Assembly (NCBI RefSeq): GCF_000384215.1
Contig: NZ_KB913032.1
Coordinates: 2,435,665-2,499,664 of the forward strand
Direction of reading: 5' to 3'
DNA: 64,000 nucleotides
Source: Amycolatopsis alba DSM 44262
GTDB taxonomy: Bacteria; Actinomycetota; Actinomycetes; Mycobacteriales; Pseudonocardiaceae
Numbering within the stretch: position 1 is the first letter of the stretch; each line of letters starts with the position of its first letter. Below, one piece after another: positions 39,902 to 49,255 of the stretch. The position numbers and the translations under genes are program-made. The notes below the pieces were generated by a model. The model did not search any database. It was not told where the DNA came from and worked only from the letters and a program-made list of their open reading frames with translations.

Positions 39902-41059
39902 TCAGCCCAGGGCCTTGGCCAGATCGTCGACCAGGTCGCTGCCGTCCTCGATGCCGACGGAAAGGCGCAGCAGGTTGTCCGGCACCTCCAGGGTCGACCC
40001 GGCGGTGCTCGCGTGGGTCATCCGGCCGGGGTGCTCGATGAGCGATTCGATCCCGCCCAGCGACTCGGCGAGGATGAACAGCTTCGTCTTCGAGGCGACC
40101 TCGAGCGCGGCCTGCTCACCGTCGACGTGGGTGAACGAGATCATCCCGCCGAACCGCCGCATCTGCTTCGAGGCGACCTCGTGGCCGGGGTGCTCCGGCA
40201 GGCCGGGGTAGTAGACGCGGTCGACCTTCGGGTGCTTCAGCAGCATCCGGGCGATCAGTTCGGCGTTGTCGCTGTGCCGCTCCATCCGCAGCGCGAGCGT
40301 CTTGATCCCGCGCAGGGTCAGCCACGCGTCGAACGGGCCGGGCACCGCGCCTGCCGCGTTGCGCAGGTAGAACAGCTGCTCGCGCAGCTCGTCCTCGTTC
40401 GTCAGGATCGCGCCGCCGACGACGTCGGAGTGCCCGCCGAGGTACTTGGTCGTCGAGTGCAGGACGACGTCGGCACCCAGCGAAAGCGGGTTCTGCAGGT
40501 ACGGGGTGGCGAAGGTGTTGTCGACGACCAGGCGGGCGCCGGCGCCGTGCGCGACCTCGGCCAGCGCGGCGATGTCGGCGATCCCCAGCATCGGGTTCGT
40601 CGGCGACTCGCACCAGATCAGCTTCGTCTCCGGCCGGATCGCGGCGCGGACCTCGGCGATGTTGCCCAGGTCGGCGACCGTGTGCTCGACGCCCCACAGG
40701 CTGAGCACCTTGTCGATCAGCCGGAAGGTGCCGCCGTACGCGTCGTTGCCGAGCACGAGGTGGTCACCGGGCCGCAGGGTCGCCCGCAGCAGGACGTCGC
40801 TGGCCGCCATCCCCGACGCGTAGGCCAGGCCGTGCCGGGCGCCTTCGAGCGCCGCGAGCGCGACCTCCAGCGCGGTGCGCGTGGGGTTGGCGGTGCGGGA
40901 GTACTCGTAGTCGCCTTCGCGCGTGCCGCCGACGCCGTCCTGCGCGTAAGTCGAGGTCTGATAGATCGGCACGATGACCGCGCCGGTCCGGGGATCAGGG
41001 CTCTGCCCGGCGTGGATCGCGCGTGTCTCGAAGCCCAGCAGAGAGTAGTCGTCGGCCAT
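39902..41059 (-). CDS. metB: Cystathionine gamma-synthase
   Basis: The 385-residue PLP enzyme of the Cys/Met metabolism family joins an activated homoserine with cysteine to form cystathionine. YEYSRTANPTRTALE and the PLP lysine in HSTTKYLGGHSD (K205) are present, and PGRMTHASTAGS is near the C-terminus. It could also have gamma-lyase or sulfhydrylase activity, since the family is promiscuous. Its neighbourhood with cystathionine beta-synthase supports a transsulfuration role. The ATG at 41059 gives MADDYSLLGFETRAIHAGQ, the family start. Confidence 0.92.
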   Translation of the reverse strand: MADDYSLLGFETRAIHAGQSPDPRTGAVIVPIYQTSTYAQDGVGGTREGDYEYSRTANPTRTALEVALAALEGARHGLAYASGMAASDVLLRATLRPGDHLVLGNDAYGGTFRLIDKVLSLWGVEHTVADLGNIAEVRAAIRPETKLIWCESPTNPMLGIADIAALAEVAHGAGARLVVDNTFATPYLQNPLSLGADVVLHSTTKYLGGHSDVVGGAILTNEDELREQLFYLRNAAGAVPGPFDAWLTLRGIKTLALRMERHSDNAELIARMLLKHPKVDRVYYPGLPEHPGHEVASKQMRRFGGMISFTHVDGEQAALEVASKTKLFILAESLGGIESLIEHPGRMTHASTAGSTLEVPDNLLRLSVGIEDGSDLVDDLAKALG

Positions 41060-41110
41060 ACCGTCCAGGGTACGACCACCACCTCGAGATCCCATCGTCT
41101 GGGATCGAAC

Positions 41111-41722
41111 TCACCACTGCGTGGGTGGCGGGCCCTGCGGCTGCGGGCCGGGAGCCTGCGGGTATCCGGCAGGCGGATACCCGTGCTGCGGTGGCGGATA
41201 TGCGAAGTTCTGCGGCGCCACGGCCTGTCTCTTCGCCGCGATCCAGCGCGCCGTCGGCGGGATCAGCGCCAGCACGAGGGTCGTGATCGCCGGGATCAAG
41301 ACCACGATGAGGAGCCAGCCGAAGCCGAACCGCAGGGTCACCCCGCTGTACGAGAGGAGGAAATACGAGCCTGTCGCCCGAAGCACGAAGACCAGCGCCA
41401 CGCAAGCGACCGTGACCCCGGCTCCGATCGCGGTGAGTACTCGTCCCGCGCCTTTGCGCAGGAGCAGCAGGATCCCGCCGCTCAAGAGCAAGGCCGCGGT
41501 GAGGAAGTCGAGCACCGCGCCGATGATGAGGAAATCAACGGTGAAGTCGACGAACTCGATGACGTGGAAGGCGACACCGGCAAGGAACCAGAGTCCGCCG
41601 AGAAGCGCGAAGATCCCGGCCATGATCCCGGTGACGCCGCTCGGTTGCCGCGCCACTCCCGGCGGCGGGTAGGCACCGGGTGGTGGATATCCGCCCTGCG
41701 GCGGGTACTGCTGAAAAGTCAT
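41111..41722 (-). CDS. Pro-rich-flanked membrane protein, unknown function
   Basis: The product is 203 residues. A Pro/Tyr/Gly-rich N-terminus (MTFQQYPPQGGYPPPGAYPP) and a similar C-terminus flank four predicted helices (about residues 30-150). It resembles the next genes upstream in composition and layout, suggesting a paralogous group between metB and the cystathionine beta-synthase gene. Such YPPP tails may interact with other proteins at the membrane. The function is unknown. Confidence 0.78.
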   Translation of the reverse strand: MTFQQYPPQGGYPPPGAYPPPGVARQPSGVTGIMAGIFALLGGLWFLAGVAFHVIEFVDFTVDFLIIGAVLDFLTAALLLSGGILLLLRKGAGRVLTAIGAGVTVACVALVFVLRATGSYFLLSYSGVTLRFGFGWLLIVVLIPAITTLVLALIPPTARWIAAKRQAVAPQNFAYPPPQHGYPPAGYPQAPGPQPQGPPPTQW

Positions 41723-41764
41723 TTCTCCCCCTGTCGAACTCTCCGGCTCATCCTGTCAGGCCGG

Positions 41765-42274
41765 TCACCAGCCGGGTAGCCGATCCTGCTTCGACGGCTC
41801 TTCGCCGTCGTGCCGTCGCCCTTCGAGCCAATCCGAAGTCGACCGGATCACCGAGAGCACCAGTGCGGCGACGGCCATCGCGAACAACAGGAAGGCGGCG
41901 AACTCACTCGTGATCAACGGTTCCCCGTCCACCTCGGCGAAGAAATAGAGCCGGATGTCGCCGTTCGCGAGGACGGAGGCAGCCAGCGCCAGCGCCGCCC
42001 CGACGACCACGAGGGTGCGGCCGAGGAACTTCCGCATGAGCAGCAGGACACCGCCCACGAACAGGGTGGCCACCAGCACTCCGTTCCAGACCATTCCCAC
42101 GAAGTACCGCGGAGCCGGTTCGAAAACCGCGAGCTGCAGGACGAAGGCGCCCGCTTCGGACAGATACCGCATGCCGCACAGGAAGGCGAGGACGGCCGCG
42201 CCGATGGCTGTCCCCGAAGACTGATCAGAACTCGTGAACTCCCCCAAGCCGAGCTGAAGGGTCCACGATCTCAC
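41765..42274 (-). CDS. Membrane protein, unknown function
   Basis: The product is 169 residues with about four helices (GAAVLAFLCGM, VWNGVLVATLFVGGVLLLM, TLVVVGAALALAASVLA, FAAFLLFAMAVAALVLSVI). The GTG start at 42274 overlaps the stop of the upstream gene by GTGA, so the two are coupled. It lacks the Pro-rich ends of its neighbours but shares the helix pattern of residues VLLLxRKxxGRxL with the gene at 41111. The function is unknown. Confidence 0.75.
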   Translation of the reverse strand: MRSWTLQLGLGEFTSSDQSSGTAIGAAVLAFLCGMRYLSEAGAFVLQLAVFEPAPRYFVGMVWNGVLVATLFVGGVLLLMRKFLGRTLVVVGAALALAASVLANGDIRLYFFAEVDGEPLITSEFAAFLLFAMAVAALVLSVIRSTSDWLEGRRHDGEEPSKQDRLPGW

Positions 42275-42828
42275 CTGCCGCGTGGCTGGGGAAGCTGATT
42301 CTGCGGCCGGTAGGGCTGGGTCGGCGCGGGCCGCCAGCGCAGGTACTTCACCGTCGGCGGGATGATCGCGAAGAGCAGTGTGAACGGAGCGACCGCGAAC
42401 ATGACCACCCGCACGAAGGCGACGAACGTCTCGAACTCGAACTGCATCCGGAAGTACAGCCCGTAGGACCCGTTGAACGCCAACGGTTCCATCAGGACCG
42501 CGGCGATCACCATCAGCGAGCCGAGCGCGAGCAGTACCGCGCCGGCGACCGAGCGGAACAACGCCGACAGCGCCCCGAGCAACAGGAGCAACGCGGCCAG
42601 GAGGTACAGGCCCAGCGCGGTCAGCACGAGACCGGGCAGATCGCCGATGCTGAACCCGGACGGCAGTTCGAGGAAGAAGTAGACCGGGAGGTACCCGGCG
42701 GCGCCCGCGGCGATCAGGCCGAGCAGGGCCGCGATGACCGCCGTCGCCCCTGTCGGCCGGTCTTGCGGTGCGGGAAAACCGAATCCGGGCGGTCCGGGCT
42801 GTGCGGGATATCCGTACGGACCGCTCAC
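42271..42828 (-). CDS. Pro-rich-flanked membrane protein, unknown function
   Basis: The product is 185 residues. The N-terminus MSGPYGYPAQPGPPGFGFP is Pro/Gly-rich, four helices span about residues 30-155, and the C-terminus is Pro/Gln-rich (PAPTQPYRPQNQLPQPRGR). It is probably a paralogue of the gene at 41111-41722. It forms a coupled pair with the downstream gene through a GTGA overlap. No catalytic motif is seen. Confidence 0.78.
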   Translation of the reverse strand: MSGPYGYPAQPGPPGFGFPAPQDRPTGATAVIAALLGLIAAGAAGYLPVYFFLELPSGFSIGDLPGLVLTALGLYLLAALLLLLGALSALFRSVAGAVLLALGSLMVIAAVLMEPLAFNGSYGLYFRMQFEFETFVAFVRVVMFAVAPFTLLFAIIPPTVKYLRWRPAPTQPYRPQNQLPQPRGR

Positions 42829-42920
42829 GTCGCCCCCATCGGCAGGTCTGGGTTAACGGCGCTCACCCTAGCCCGGCGAACTCGGCCGTGGCAGGGGAAT
42901 CCGAGGACCACGGCGAAAAC

Positions 42921-42954
42921 AGAACGCCCCCGGCCGACGGGCCGGGGGCGTTCT
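42921..42954 (-). terminator. Terminator hairpin after the large Pro/Gln-rich gene
   Basis: A perfect 15-bp stem (AGAACGCCCCCGGCC and its complement) with a 4-base loop lies just downstream of the gene that ends at 42982, in its reading direction. Confidence 0.85.
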
Positions 42955-42981
42955 GGGCGAAAACCGTTCAGCGGTGGCGAA

Positions 42982-44487
42982 TCACCACTGCTGCGGCGGC
43001 TGACCGGGCTGCTGACCAGGCTGGCCGAAACCACCGCTGGGCGGACCAGGCTGGCCGGGCTGCTGCCCGAAACCGCCGGGCTGCTGCGGAGGCTGACCGA
43101 AACCGCCCTGCGGCGGCTGGCCCGGCTGGCCGAAACCACCGCTGGGCGGCCCCTGCTGACCGGGCTGCTGCCCGAAACCACCGGGCTGCCCCTGCTGCGG
43201 GAACCCACCCGAGGCCGGACCGGGCTGACCGTAGGGACCCGGCTGCGGCTGGCCGTACGGGCCGGGCTGACCCGGCTGGCCGAAGCCACCCTGAGGCGGG
43301 CCGCCGAAACCACCGGGCTGGCCGCCCTGCGGGGCACCGAGCACCGAACCGCCGCCGCCGAGGCCGACGAACTGCGCGGTCGCCGGGATGAGGCCCACCA
43401 CGCCCACGATCACGATCAGGATGCCGAAGATCAGGTGCGGCAGGCCGATCCCGATGCTGGCACCGCTCGGGACGCGATCGCCCGACGCGGTGGTGGCACC
43501 CAGGAGCAGGATGCCGAAGAGGAGCAGCAGCGCGCCGCCCGCGGTGACCGCGATCGGCACGATCTTCTTGATCGAGGCCGGGAGCTTGCCCGCCAGAGCG
43601 AGACCGGCACCGGCCGCCGTCGCGATGAGCGAAGCGACCAGAAGCAGGATCACGTAGAGCCAGACGGTGCCGGGCGAAGCCAGACCGAACTGGTCGAGAA
43701 GCTTGTTGACAGCCTCCTCGCCGAGCTTGGACGTCTGGCCGTCGATGCCCTCGGAGTACTCGCTCGCGTCGCCGAAGTAGACGAAGCTGAAGATCAGCGC
43801 GAGAAGACCGAGAAGGCCGACGAGGCCTCCGGCGATGAAGCCGAACAGCGGGTTCCCGCCGGCACCACCGGCGGGGGCGGCGGGGCTGTAACCCTGCGGC
43901 GGTCCGCCGAAACCGGGCTGCTGGCCGAATCCGCCCTGGGGCGGTCCGCCGAAGCCCTGCTGCGGCTGGCCGAAACCGGGCTGCTGGCCCTGCGACGGGT
44001 CGAACCCGCCCTGCGGGGGTCCGCCGAAGCCCTGCTGCTGACCGAAGCCGCCACCCTGCGCGCCGTAGGCACCGGCGGCGGGGTTGTCGGCCGCGCTCGG
44101 CGGCGGCGCGTACGGGATGGCGGGCGGCTGCGAGCCCGGCGGCACGAGCTGGGTGGACTCACCGGGGGGAGTCTCCCCGCCGGAGCTCACCGGCTGCACG
44201 ACCTGGGTCGCGTTCGCGTCACTGGCACCCGGCTGGACCGGCTGCACGACCTGCGTGGGCTCCGGCGTGTCGCCGAACCCGCCACCCTGGGGCTGCTCAT
44301 AGGAGGGCTGCTGCCCGTACTGCGGTTGCCCGTAGTCGGGCTGCGCCGGCGGCTGGCCGGGCTGCACCACCTGGGTCGGTTCCGGGGAACCGAACGGGTT
44401 GTCTTGCTGCGGCTGAGGGCCACTCGGGGGTCCCTGCGGTGGCTGGGCGCCACCCCAAGGCTGATTCGGTGGCTGCGGAGCACTCAT
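42982..44487 (-). CDS. Large Pro/Gln/Gly-rich membrane protein
   Basis: The product is 501 residues. Residues about 1-215 and 370-501 are low-complexity Gly/Gln/Pro ([15 protein letters not shown] repeats), with TQVVQP repeated three times near the N-terminus. Between them about four helices ([36 protein letters not shown] and others) span the membrane. Disordered Pro/Gln arms of this type may form condensate-like contacts; that is speculation. It occupies the slot of the proline-rich antigen between cbs and metB in mycobacteria but shows no RDD domain. An upstream ATG at 44517 is also possible. Confidence 0.8.
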   Translation of the reverse strand: MSAPQPPNQPWGGAQPPQGPPSGPQPQQDNPFGSPEPTQVVQPGQPPAQPDYGQPQYGQQPSYEQPQGGGFGDTPEPTQVVQPVQPGASDANATQVVQPVSSGGETPPGESTQLVPPGSQPPAIPYAPPPSAADNPAAGAYGAQGGGFGQQQGFGGPPQGGFDPSQGQQPGFGQPQQGFGGPPQGGFGQQPGFGGPPQGYSPAAPAGGAGGNPLFGFIAGGLVGLLGLLALIFSFVYFGDASEYSEGIDGQTSKLGEEAVNKLLDQFGLASPGTVWLYVILLLVASLIATAAGAGLALAGKLPASIKKIVPIAVTAGGALLLLFGILLLGATTASGDRVPSGASIGIGLPHLIFGILIVIVGVVGLIPATAQFVGLGGGGSVLGAPQGGQPGGFGGPPQGGFGQPGQPGPYGQPQPGPYGQPGPASGGFPQQGQPGGFGQQPGQQGPPSGGFGQPGQPPQGGFGQPPQQPGGFGQQPGQPGPPSGGFGQPGQQPGQPPQQW

Positions 44488-44603
44488 TTGGGTCTTGAAC
44501 CCCCTTGACGAGGACATAAAAGTTCAACTCACCGAACACGCTATCGGATAGCCGGGTGGGCCGCTCGTAACGCCCCGGCCCGACCAGCCGATGAAATGCC
44601 TCT

Positions 44604-45974
44604 TTACCGTCCCGCGAGAAACGCGAGCAGGTCGTGCCGGGTGACGACCCCCGCCGGCTTGCCGTCGACCAGCACCAACGCACCGTCCGCGCCCGAGAGC
44701 GCGTTCATCGCCGAACTCACCTGTTCACCGGCGCCGATGGTCGGCAGCGGCGGCGACATGTGCTGCTCCAGCCTGTCCGCCAGCTGCGCCTTGCCGGTGA
44801 AGAGCGCCTCGAGCAGATCGCGTTCGTTGACCGCGCCGACGACCTCGGCAGCCATGACCGGCGGTTCCGCGCTGACCACGGGCATCTGGCTGACGCCGAA
44901 CTCGGAGAGGATCGCCACCGCTTCGGCGACGGTCTCGTTCGGGTGACTGTGCACCAGGCTGGGCAGCGAGCCCCTCTTCTTCATCAGGACGTCGCCGACG
45001 GTCGCGCCGCTGGAGTCCGGCGGCAGGAAGCCGTAGGAGGACATCCAGCTGTCGTTGAAGACCTTGGTGAGGTAGCCGCGGCCGCCGTCGGGCAGGAGCA
45101 CGACGACGACGTCGTCCGGGCCGAGGCCCTCGGCGAGCTTGAGCGCGGCGGCGACGGCCATGCCGCACGAGCCGCCGACGAGCAGCCCCTCTTCGAGCGC
45201 GAGGCGGCGGGTGATGTCGAAGGAATGCGCGTCCGACACGGCGATGATCTGGTCGGCGACGTTGCGGTCGTAGGTCTCCGGCCAGAAGTCCTCACCGACG
45301 CCCTCGACCAGGTACGGCCGCCCGGTCCCGCCGGAGTACACCGAGCCCTCGGGGTCCGCGCCGACGACCTGGACGCGGCCGTCGCTGACCTCCTTGAGGT
45401 ACTTGCCGGTGCCCGAGATGGTGCCGCCCGTACCGACGCCCGCGACGAAATGCGTGATCTTGCCCTCGGTCTGGCGCCAGAGTTCCGGGCCGGTCGAGTG
45501 GTAGTGGCTGGCGGGGTTCTCCGGGTTGGCGTACTGGTTCGGCTTCCAGGCGCCCTCGATCTCGCGCACGAGGCGATCGGAGACGTTGTAGTAGGAGTCC
45601 GGGTGCTCCGGTGCCACCGCGGTCGGGCAGACCACGACGCGGGCGCCGTAGGCCTTGAGCACGTTGCGCTTGTCTTCGCTGACCTTGTCAGGGCAGACGA
45701 ACACGCACTTGTACCCCTTGCGCTGCGCCACCATGGCCAGCCCGACGCCGGTGTTGCCGGACGTCGGCTCGACGATGGTGCCGCCGGGCTTCAGCTCGCC
45801 GGAGCGCTCCGCGGCTTCGATCATCCGCAGCGCGATGCGGTCCTTGACGCTGCCGCCGGGGTTGACGTACTCGACCTTGGCCAGGATGAGCGGCTGCAGC
45901 CCCTCGGCCAGTGCGTTCAGCTTGACCAGAGGGGTGTTGCCCACGAGGTCCACGATGTGCTCGACGTATTCCAC
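44604..45974 (-). CDS. cbs: Cystathionine beta-synthase
   Basis: The 456-residue PLP enzyme condenses serine and homocysteine to cystathionine. The fold-type II core (residues 1-320) has NPGGSVKDRIAL with the PLP lysine K44, TSGNTGVGLAMVA and GVGTGGTISGTGKYLKE as the phosphate loop. Two CBS motifs at about 335-456 (LVHSHPNETVAEAVAIL, VNERDLLEALF) form a regulatory pair. Cysteine synthase lacks this tail, which supports the call. It ends close to the start of the large Pro-rich membrane gene, in the same direction. Confidence 0.94.
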   Translation of the reverse strand: MEYVEHIVDLVGNTPLVKLNALAEGLQPLILAKVEYVNPGGSVKDRIALRMIEAAERSGELKPGGTIVEPTSGNTGVGLAMVAQRKGYKCVFVCPDKVSEDKRNVLKAYGARVVVCPTAVAPEHPDSYYNVSDRLVREIEGAWKPNQYANPENPASHYHSTGPELWRQTEGKITHFVAGVGTGGTISGTGKYLKEVSDGRVQVVGADPEGSVYSGGTGRPYLVEGVGEDFWPETYDRNVADQIIAVSDAHSFDITRRLALEEGLLVGGSCGMAVAAALKLAEGLGPDDVVVVLLPDGGRGYLTKVFNDSWMSSYGFLPPDSSGATVGDVLMKKRGSLPSLVHSHPNETVAEAVAILSEFGVSQMPVVSAEPPVMAAEVVGAVNERDLLEALFTGKAQLADRLEQHMSPPLPTIGAGEQVSSAMNALSGADGALVLVDGKPAGVVTRHDLLAFLAGR

Positions 45975-46155
45975 GCAGACAGCCTAAACGCCGCAGGTCG
46001 CGATGTGTCGACTCAACTTCGGTGGCACCCCCGCGTCACCGGGTGGTGTGGCGTGGATCGCGTTCGCCTTTGACCCGCACCTCCCTCCGGTGGAGGATGC
46101 GAGGTGAGCAACCGCTTAGCGCGTGTCTGGATCGAAAACAAGGGAGTGTCGTTCC

Positions 46156-47376
46156 ATGCCCGAAGCCGTCATCGTCTCCACCGCCCGATCCCCGATCGGC
46201 CGCGCCGGCAAGGGATCGCTGGTGAGCATCCGCCCGGACGACCTCACCGCGCAGATGGTCCGCGCCGCGCTCGACAAGGTCCCCGAGCTCGACCCGACGC
46301 AGATCGAAGACCTCATGCTGGGCTGTGGTCTCCCCGGCGGCGAGCAGGGCTTCAACATGGGCCGCGCGGTCGCCGTCGAACTCGGCTACGACCACCTGCC
46401 CGGCTGCACGATCACGCGGTACTGCTCGTCCAGCCTGCAGACCACCCGCATGGCGCTGCACGCGATCAAGGCGGGCGAAGGCGACGTGTTCATCTCCGCA
46501 GGCGTCGAGACCGTTTCCCGCTTCGCCAACGGCAGCTCGGACTCGTGGCCGAACACGCACAACCCGCTGTTCGCCGACGCCGAGGCCCGCACCGCGCAGG
46601 TGGCGGCCGAGGGCGCCGACAGCTGGAGCGACCCGCGCGAGAACGGCGTCCTCCCGGACGTCTACATCGCGATGGGCCAGACCGCCGAGAACCTCGCGCG
46701 GCTGAAGAACGTGTCGCGTGAAGAGATGGACGAGTTCGGCGTCCGTTCGCAGAACCTCGCCGAGAAAGCCATCGCGGACGGCTTCTGGGCCAACGACATC
46801 ACGCCGGTGACCCTGCCGGACGGCACGGTGGTCTCGAAGGACGACGGCCCGCGCGCGGGCGTCACCCTCGAAGGCGTCTCCGGTCTCAAGCCGGTCTTCC
46901 GCCCCGACGGCCGGATCACCGCGGGCAACTGCTGCGCGCTCAACGACGGCGCGGCCGCGGTGATCATCATGTCCGACACCAAGGCGAAGGAACTCGGCCT
47001 CACGCCGCTCGCCCGCGTCGTGTCGACCGGTGTTTCGGGGCTGTCGCCGGAGATCATGGGCTACGGCCCGGTCGAGGCGTCGAAGCGCGCGCTCGAGCGC
47101 GCCGGGATGTCGATCGGCGACATCGACCTCGTCGAGATCAACGAGGCCTTCGCCGCGCAGGTGATCCCGTCGTACAAGGACCTCGGGATCGACCTCGACC
47201 GGCTGAACGTCAACGGCGGCGCGATCGCCGTCGGCCACCCGTTCGGCATGACCGGCGCGCGGATCACCTCGACGCTGATCAACTCGCTGCGCCACCACGA
47301 CAAGCAGTTCGGCCTCGAGACGATGTGCGTCGGCGGCGGCCAGGGCATGGCGATGGTGCTGGAGCGCCTCTCCTGA
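46156..47376 (+). CDS. Acetyl-CoA C-acyltransferase (thiolase)
   Basis: The 406-residue thiolase cleaves 3-ketoacyl-CoA or condenses two acyl-CoAs. Catalytic residues are C90 (TITRYCSSSLQTTRMA), H361 (IAVGHPFGMTGAR) and C391 (MCVGGGQGMAM). The ATG at 46156 with an AGGGAG site gives MPEAVIVSTARSPIGRAGKG. Its position next to cbs matches fadA3 in M. tuberculosis. Degradative function in beta-oxidation is likely but not proven. A family D palindrome follows. Confidence 0.94.
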   Translation: MPEAVIVSTARSPIGRAGKGSLVSIRPDDLTAQMVRAALDKVPELDPTQIEDLMLGCGLPGGEQGFNMGRAVAVELGYDHLPGCTITRYCSSSLQTTRMALHAIKAGEGDVFISAGVETVSRFANGSSDSWPNTHNPLFADAEARTAQVAAEGADSWSDPRENGVLPDVYIAMGQTAENLARLKNVSREEMDEFGVRSQNLAEKAIADGFWANDITPVTLPDGTVVSKDDGPRAGVTLEGVSGLKPVFRPDGRITAGNCCALNDGAAAVIIMSDTKAKELGLTPLARVVSTGVSGLSPEIMGYGPVEASKRALERAGMSIGDIDLVEINEAFAAQVIPSYKDLGIDLDRLNVNGGAIAVGHPFGMTGARITSTLINSLRHHDKQFGLETMCVGGGQGMAMVLERLS

Positions 47377-47397
47377 CCTCCTGACCCGCAAAAAGAG

Positions 47398-47459
47398 AGC
47401 AAGGGACCTTTGCTCACGTTAGTTAGTGCGCTAACGAACGTGAGCAAAGGTCCCTTGCT
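47398..47459. repeat. Intergenic palindrome, family D (second copy)
   Basis: Arms of 29 bp (AGCAAGGGACCTTTGCTCAC...GTTAG and its complement) with one mismatch surround the loop TGCG. It lies between the thiolase and the convergent MFS gene. This is the longest of the family D hairpins in the window. Confidence 0.9.
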
Positions 47460-47485
47460 TCTTTCCGGGCCCTAGCGGGTCATGC

Positions 47486-49021
47486 TCAGTGGGTCATGAT
47501 CGGCGGAGCCGCGGGGACCTCGCCGTCAGCCGTGCCCTCCGGCAGCGCCGGCTTGGTCTTCGGCAGGAAAGCCGCCGGGATCAGGCACAGCGCGAGCAGG
47601 ATCATCGACCACAGGAACGTCGTCGAGAACGCGTCCGCCGCCAGTCCCGAAGCCACCTCGTGCGTCGCCGGGTTGAACACCGCGGCGGTCGCCGCCAGCT
47701 GTCCTTGCGCGGTCGGCACGCCGAACTTCCCGGCGAGCAGCGCCGCCAGGATGATCGACAGCACCGCCGCGCCGATCGCGCCCGCGGTCTGCTGCACGAT
47801 GTTCGTCGCCGTCGACGCCTTCGCCATGTCCTCCGACTTGAGTGTCTGCAACGCGGCCGAGGTGATCGGCATCATCGTCGCGCCCATGCCGAGCCCCATC
47901 ACGAACAGCGCCGAAAGCAGCAGCCAGTACGGCGTCGTCGCGGTGAGCTGGGTGAAGGCGATCAGCCCGGCGAGCATCAGCACGAGACCGGGGAGCACGA
48001 TCTTCCGCGCGCCGATCTTGTCCGCGAGCCTGCCCGCGATCGGCATGGTCAGCATCGCGCCGAACCCCTGCGGGGCGAGCAGCAGACCGGCGTTCATCGC
48101 CGACTCACCGCGCGCCAGCACGAAATACGTCGGCAGGAGCAGCATCGCGCCGAAGAACGCGACGCAGAAGAAGGTCATCGTCACCATGGCGACGGAGAAC
48201 GACCTGTTCTTGAACAGTTTCAGATCGACCAGCGGATTCGTGACCCGGTTCGCCCGGAACACGAACGCCACCAGCAACCCGATCCCGGCCAGCGCGGGCA
48301 GCCAGACGTCCACCGCGCCGACACCGCCCGCCGACGGGATGTTCGAAACGCCGAAGATCAGCGCCGCCAGACCCGGCGACACCATCAGCATGCCGACGAA
48401 GTCGAACCGCTCGCTCGGCTCCGGCCGGTCCTTCGGCAGCACTCGCCAGGCCAGCGCCATGGTGATCAGGCCGATCGGCACGTTGATGTAGAAGATCCAG
48501 CGCCAGCTCACCGCGTCGACCAGCCAGCCGCCGAGGATCGGGCCGCCGATCGGGCCGAGCAGCATCGGCACCCCGAGCACGCCCATCACGCGCCCGATCC
48601 GGTGCGGACCCGCGGTCCTGGTCAGGATCGTCATGCCGGCGGGCATCAGCATGCCGCCGCCGAAGCCCTGCAGAACCCGGAAAATGATCAGCGATTCGAC
48701 GTCCCAGGCCATGCCGGCGAGCATCGACCCGATCAGGAACAGCCCGATCGCGGTCATGTACAGCCGCTTGGTGCCGAACCGGTCCGAGGCCCAGCCGGTG
48801 ATCGGGATGACCGTGGCCAGCGCCAGCATGTACCCGGTCGCGATCCACTGGATGGTGTCGAACGAGGTCTGGAACTCGATGGTCAGTTTCTGGAGCGCGA
48901 CGTTGACGACCGTCGTGTCGAGGATCGCCATGATCGCGCCGAGGATCACGACGCCGGCGACCTTGAGCACGCCCGCGTCGAGTTTGTCGCCGCCCGGTGC
49001 GGCCGGGCTTTGCGTTGACAT
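47486..49021 (-). CDS. DHA2-type MFS multidrug transporter
   Basis: The 511-residue protein has 14 predicted helices. Antiporter motifs include LDTTVVNVALQKL (motif D1), GWASDRFGTKRLYMTAIG (motif A) and GVPMLLGPIGGPILGGWL (motif C of exporters). EmrB/QacA-like proton-driven export of drugs or a secondary metabolite is likely; the substrate is unknown. The ATG at 49021 starts MSTQSPAAPGG. A 30-bp near-perfect palindrome about 100 bp upstream is a likely operator, yet no regulator gene is adjacent. Confidence 0.9.
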   Translation of the reverse strand: MSTQSPAAPGGDKLDAGVLKVAGVVILGAIMAILDTTVVNVALQKLTIEFQTSFDTIQWIATGYMLALATVIPITGWASDRFGTKRLYMTAIGLFLIGSMLAGMAWDVESLIIFRVLQGFGGGMLMPAGMTILTRTAGPHRIGRVMGVLGVPMLLGPIGGPILGGWLVDAVSWRWIFYINVPIGLITMALAWRVLPKDRPEPSERFDFVGMLMVSPGLAALIFGVSNIPSAGGVGAVDVWLPALAGIGLLVAFVFRANRVTNPLVDLKLFKNRSFSVAMVTMTFFCVAFFGAMLLLPTYFVLARGESAMNAGLLLAPQGFGAMLTMPIAGRLADKIGARKIVLPGLVLMLAGLIAFTQLTATTPYWLLLSALFVMGLGMGATMMPITSAALQTLKSEDMAKASTATNIVQQTAGAIGAAVLSIILAALLAGKFGVPTAQGQLAATAAVFNPATHEVASGLAADAFSTTFLWSMILLALCLIPAAFLPKTKPALPEGTADGEVPAAPPIMTH

Positions 49022-49123
49022 GAAGAAATCCGTCCCCTGGTGTTCAGTGGTTCTCCGGACGCGACAACCCCCGTGGTCGCGACGACGGAATCGACGCCCG
49101 GCGCGGCGCCGAGCCTTCCCCAA

Positions 49124-49153
49124 CCAAGCTTGTGCATTAATGCGCAAGCTTGG
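49124..49153. promoter_or_regulatory. 30-bp near-perfect palindrome, candidate operator for the MFS transporter
   Basis: The sequence CCAAGCTTG, one base, GCATTAATGC, one base, CAAGCTTGG is self-complementary at all positions except one symmetrical pair. A TACATAT -10-like element lies just upstream on the minus strand (49154-49162 region), so the palindrome would overlap the transcription start. It resembles TetR-type operators. Confidence 0.6.
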
Positions 49154-49255
49154 ATATGTAGCCGAGGGTAGCCGAACACAGGTTTTACATGCCAACTTTT
49201 TCCCCGCATGCGGACCGAAAGGGCAAGCCCGCATACGGAATGTCACGAAGAGTGA

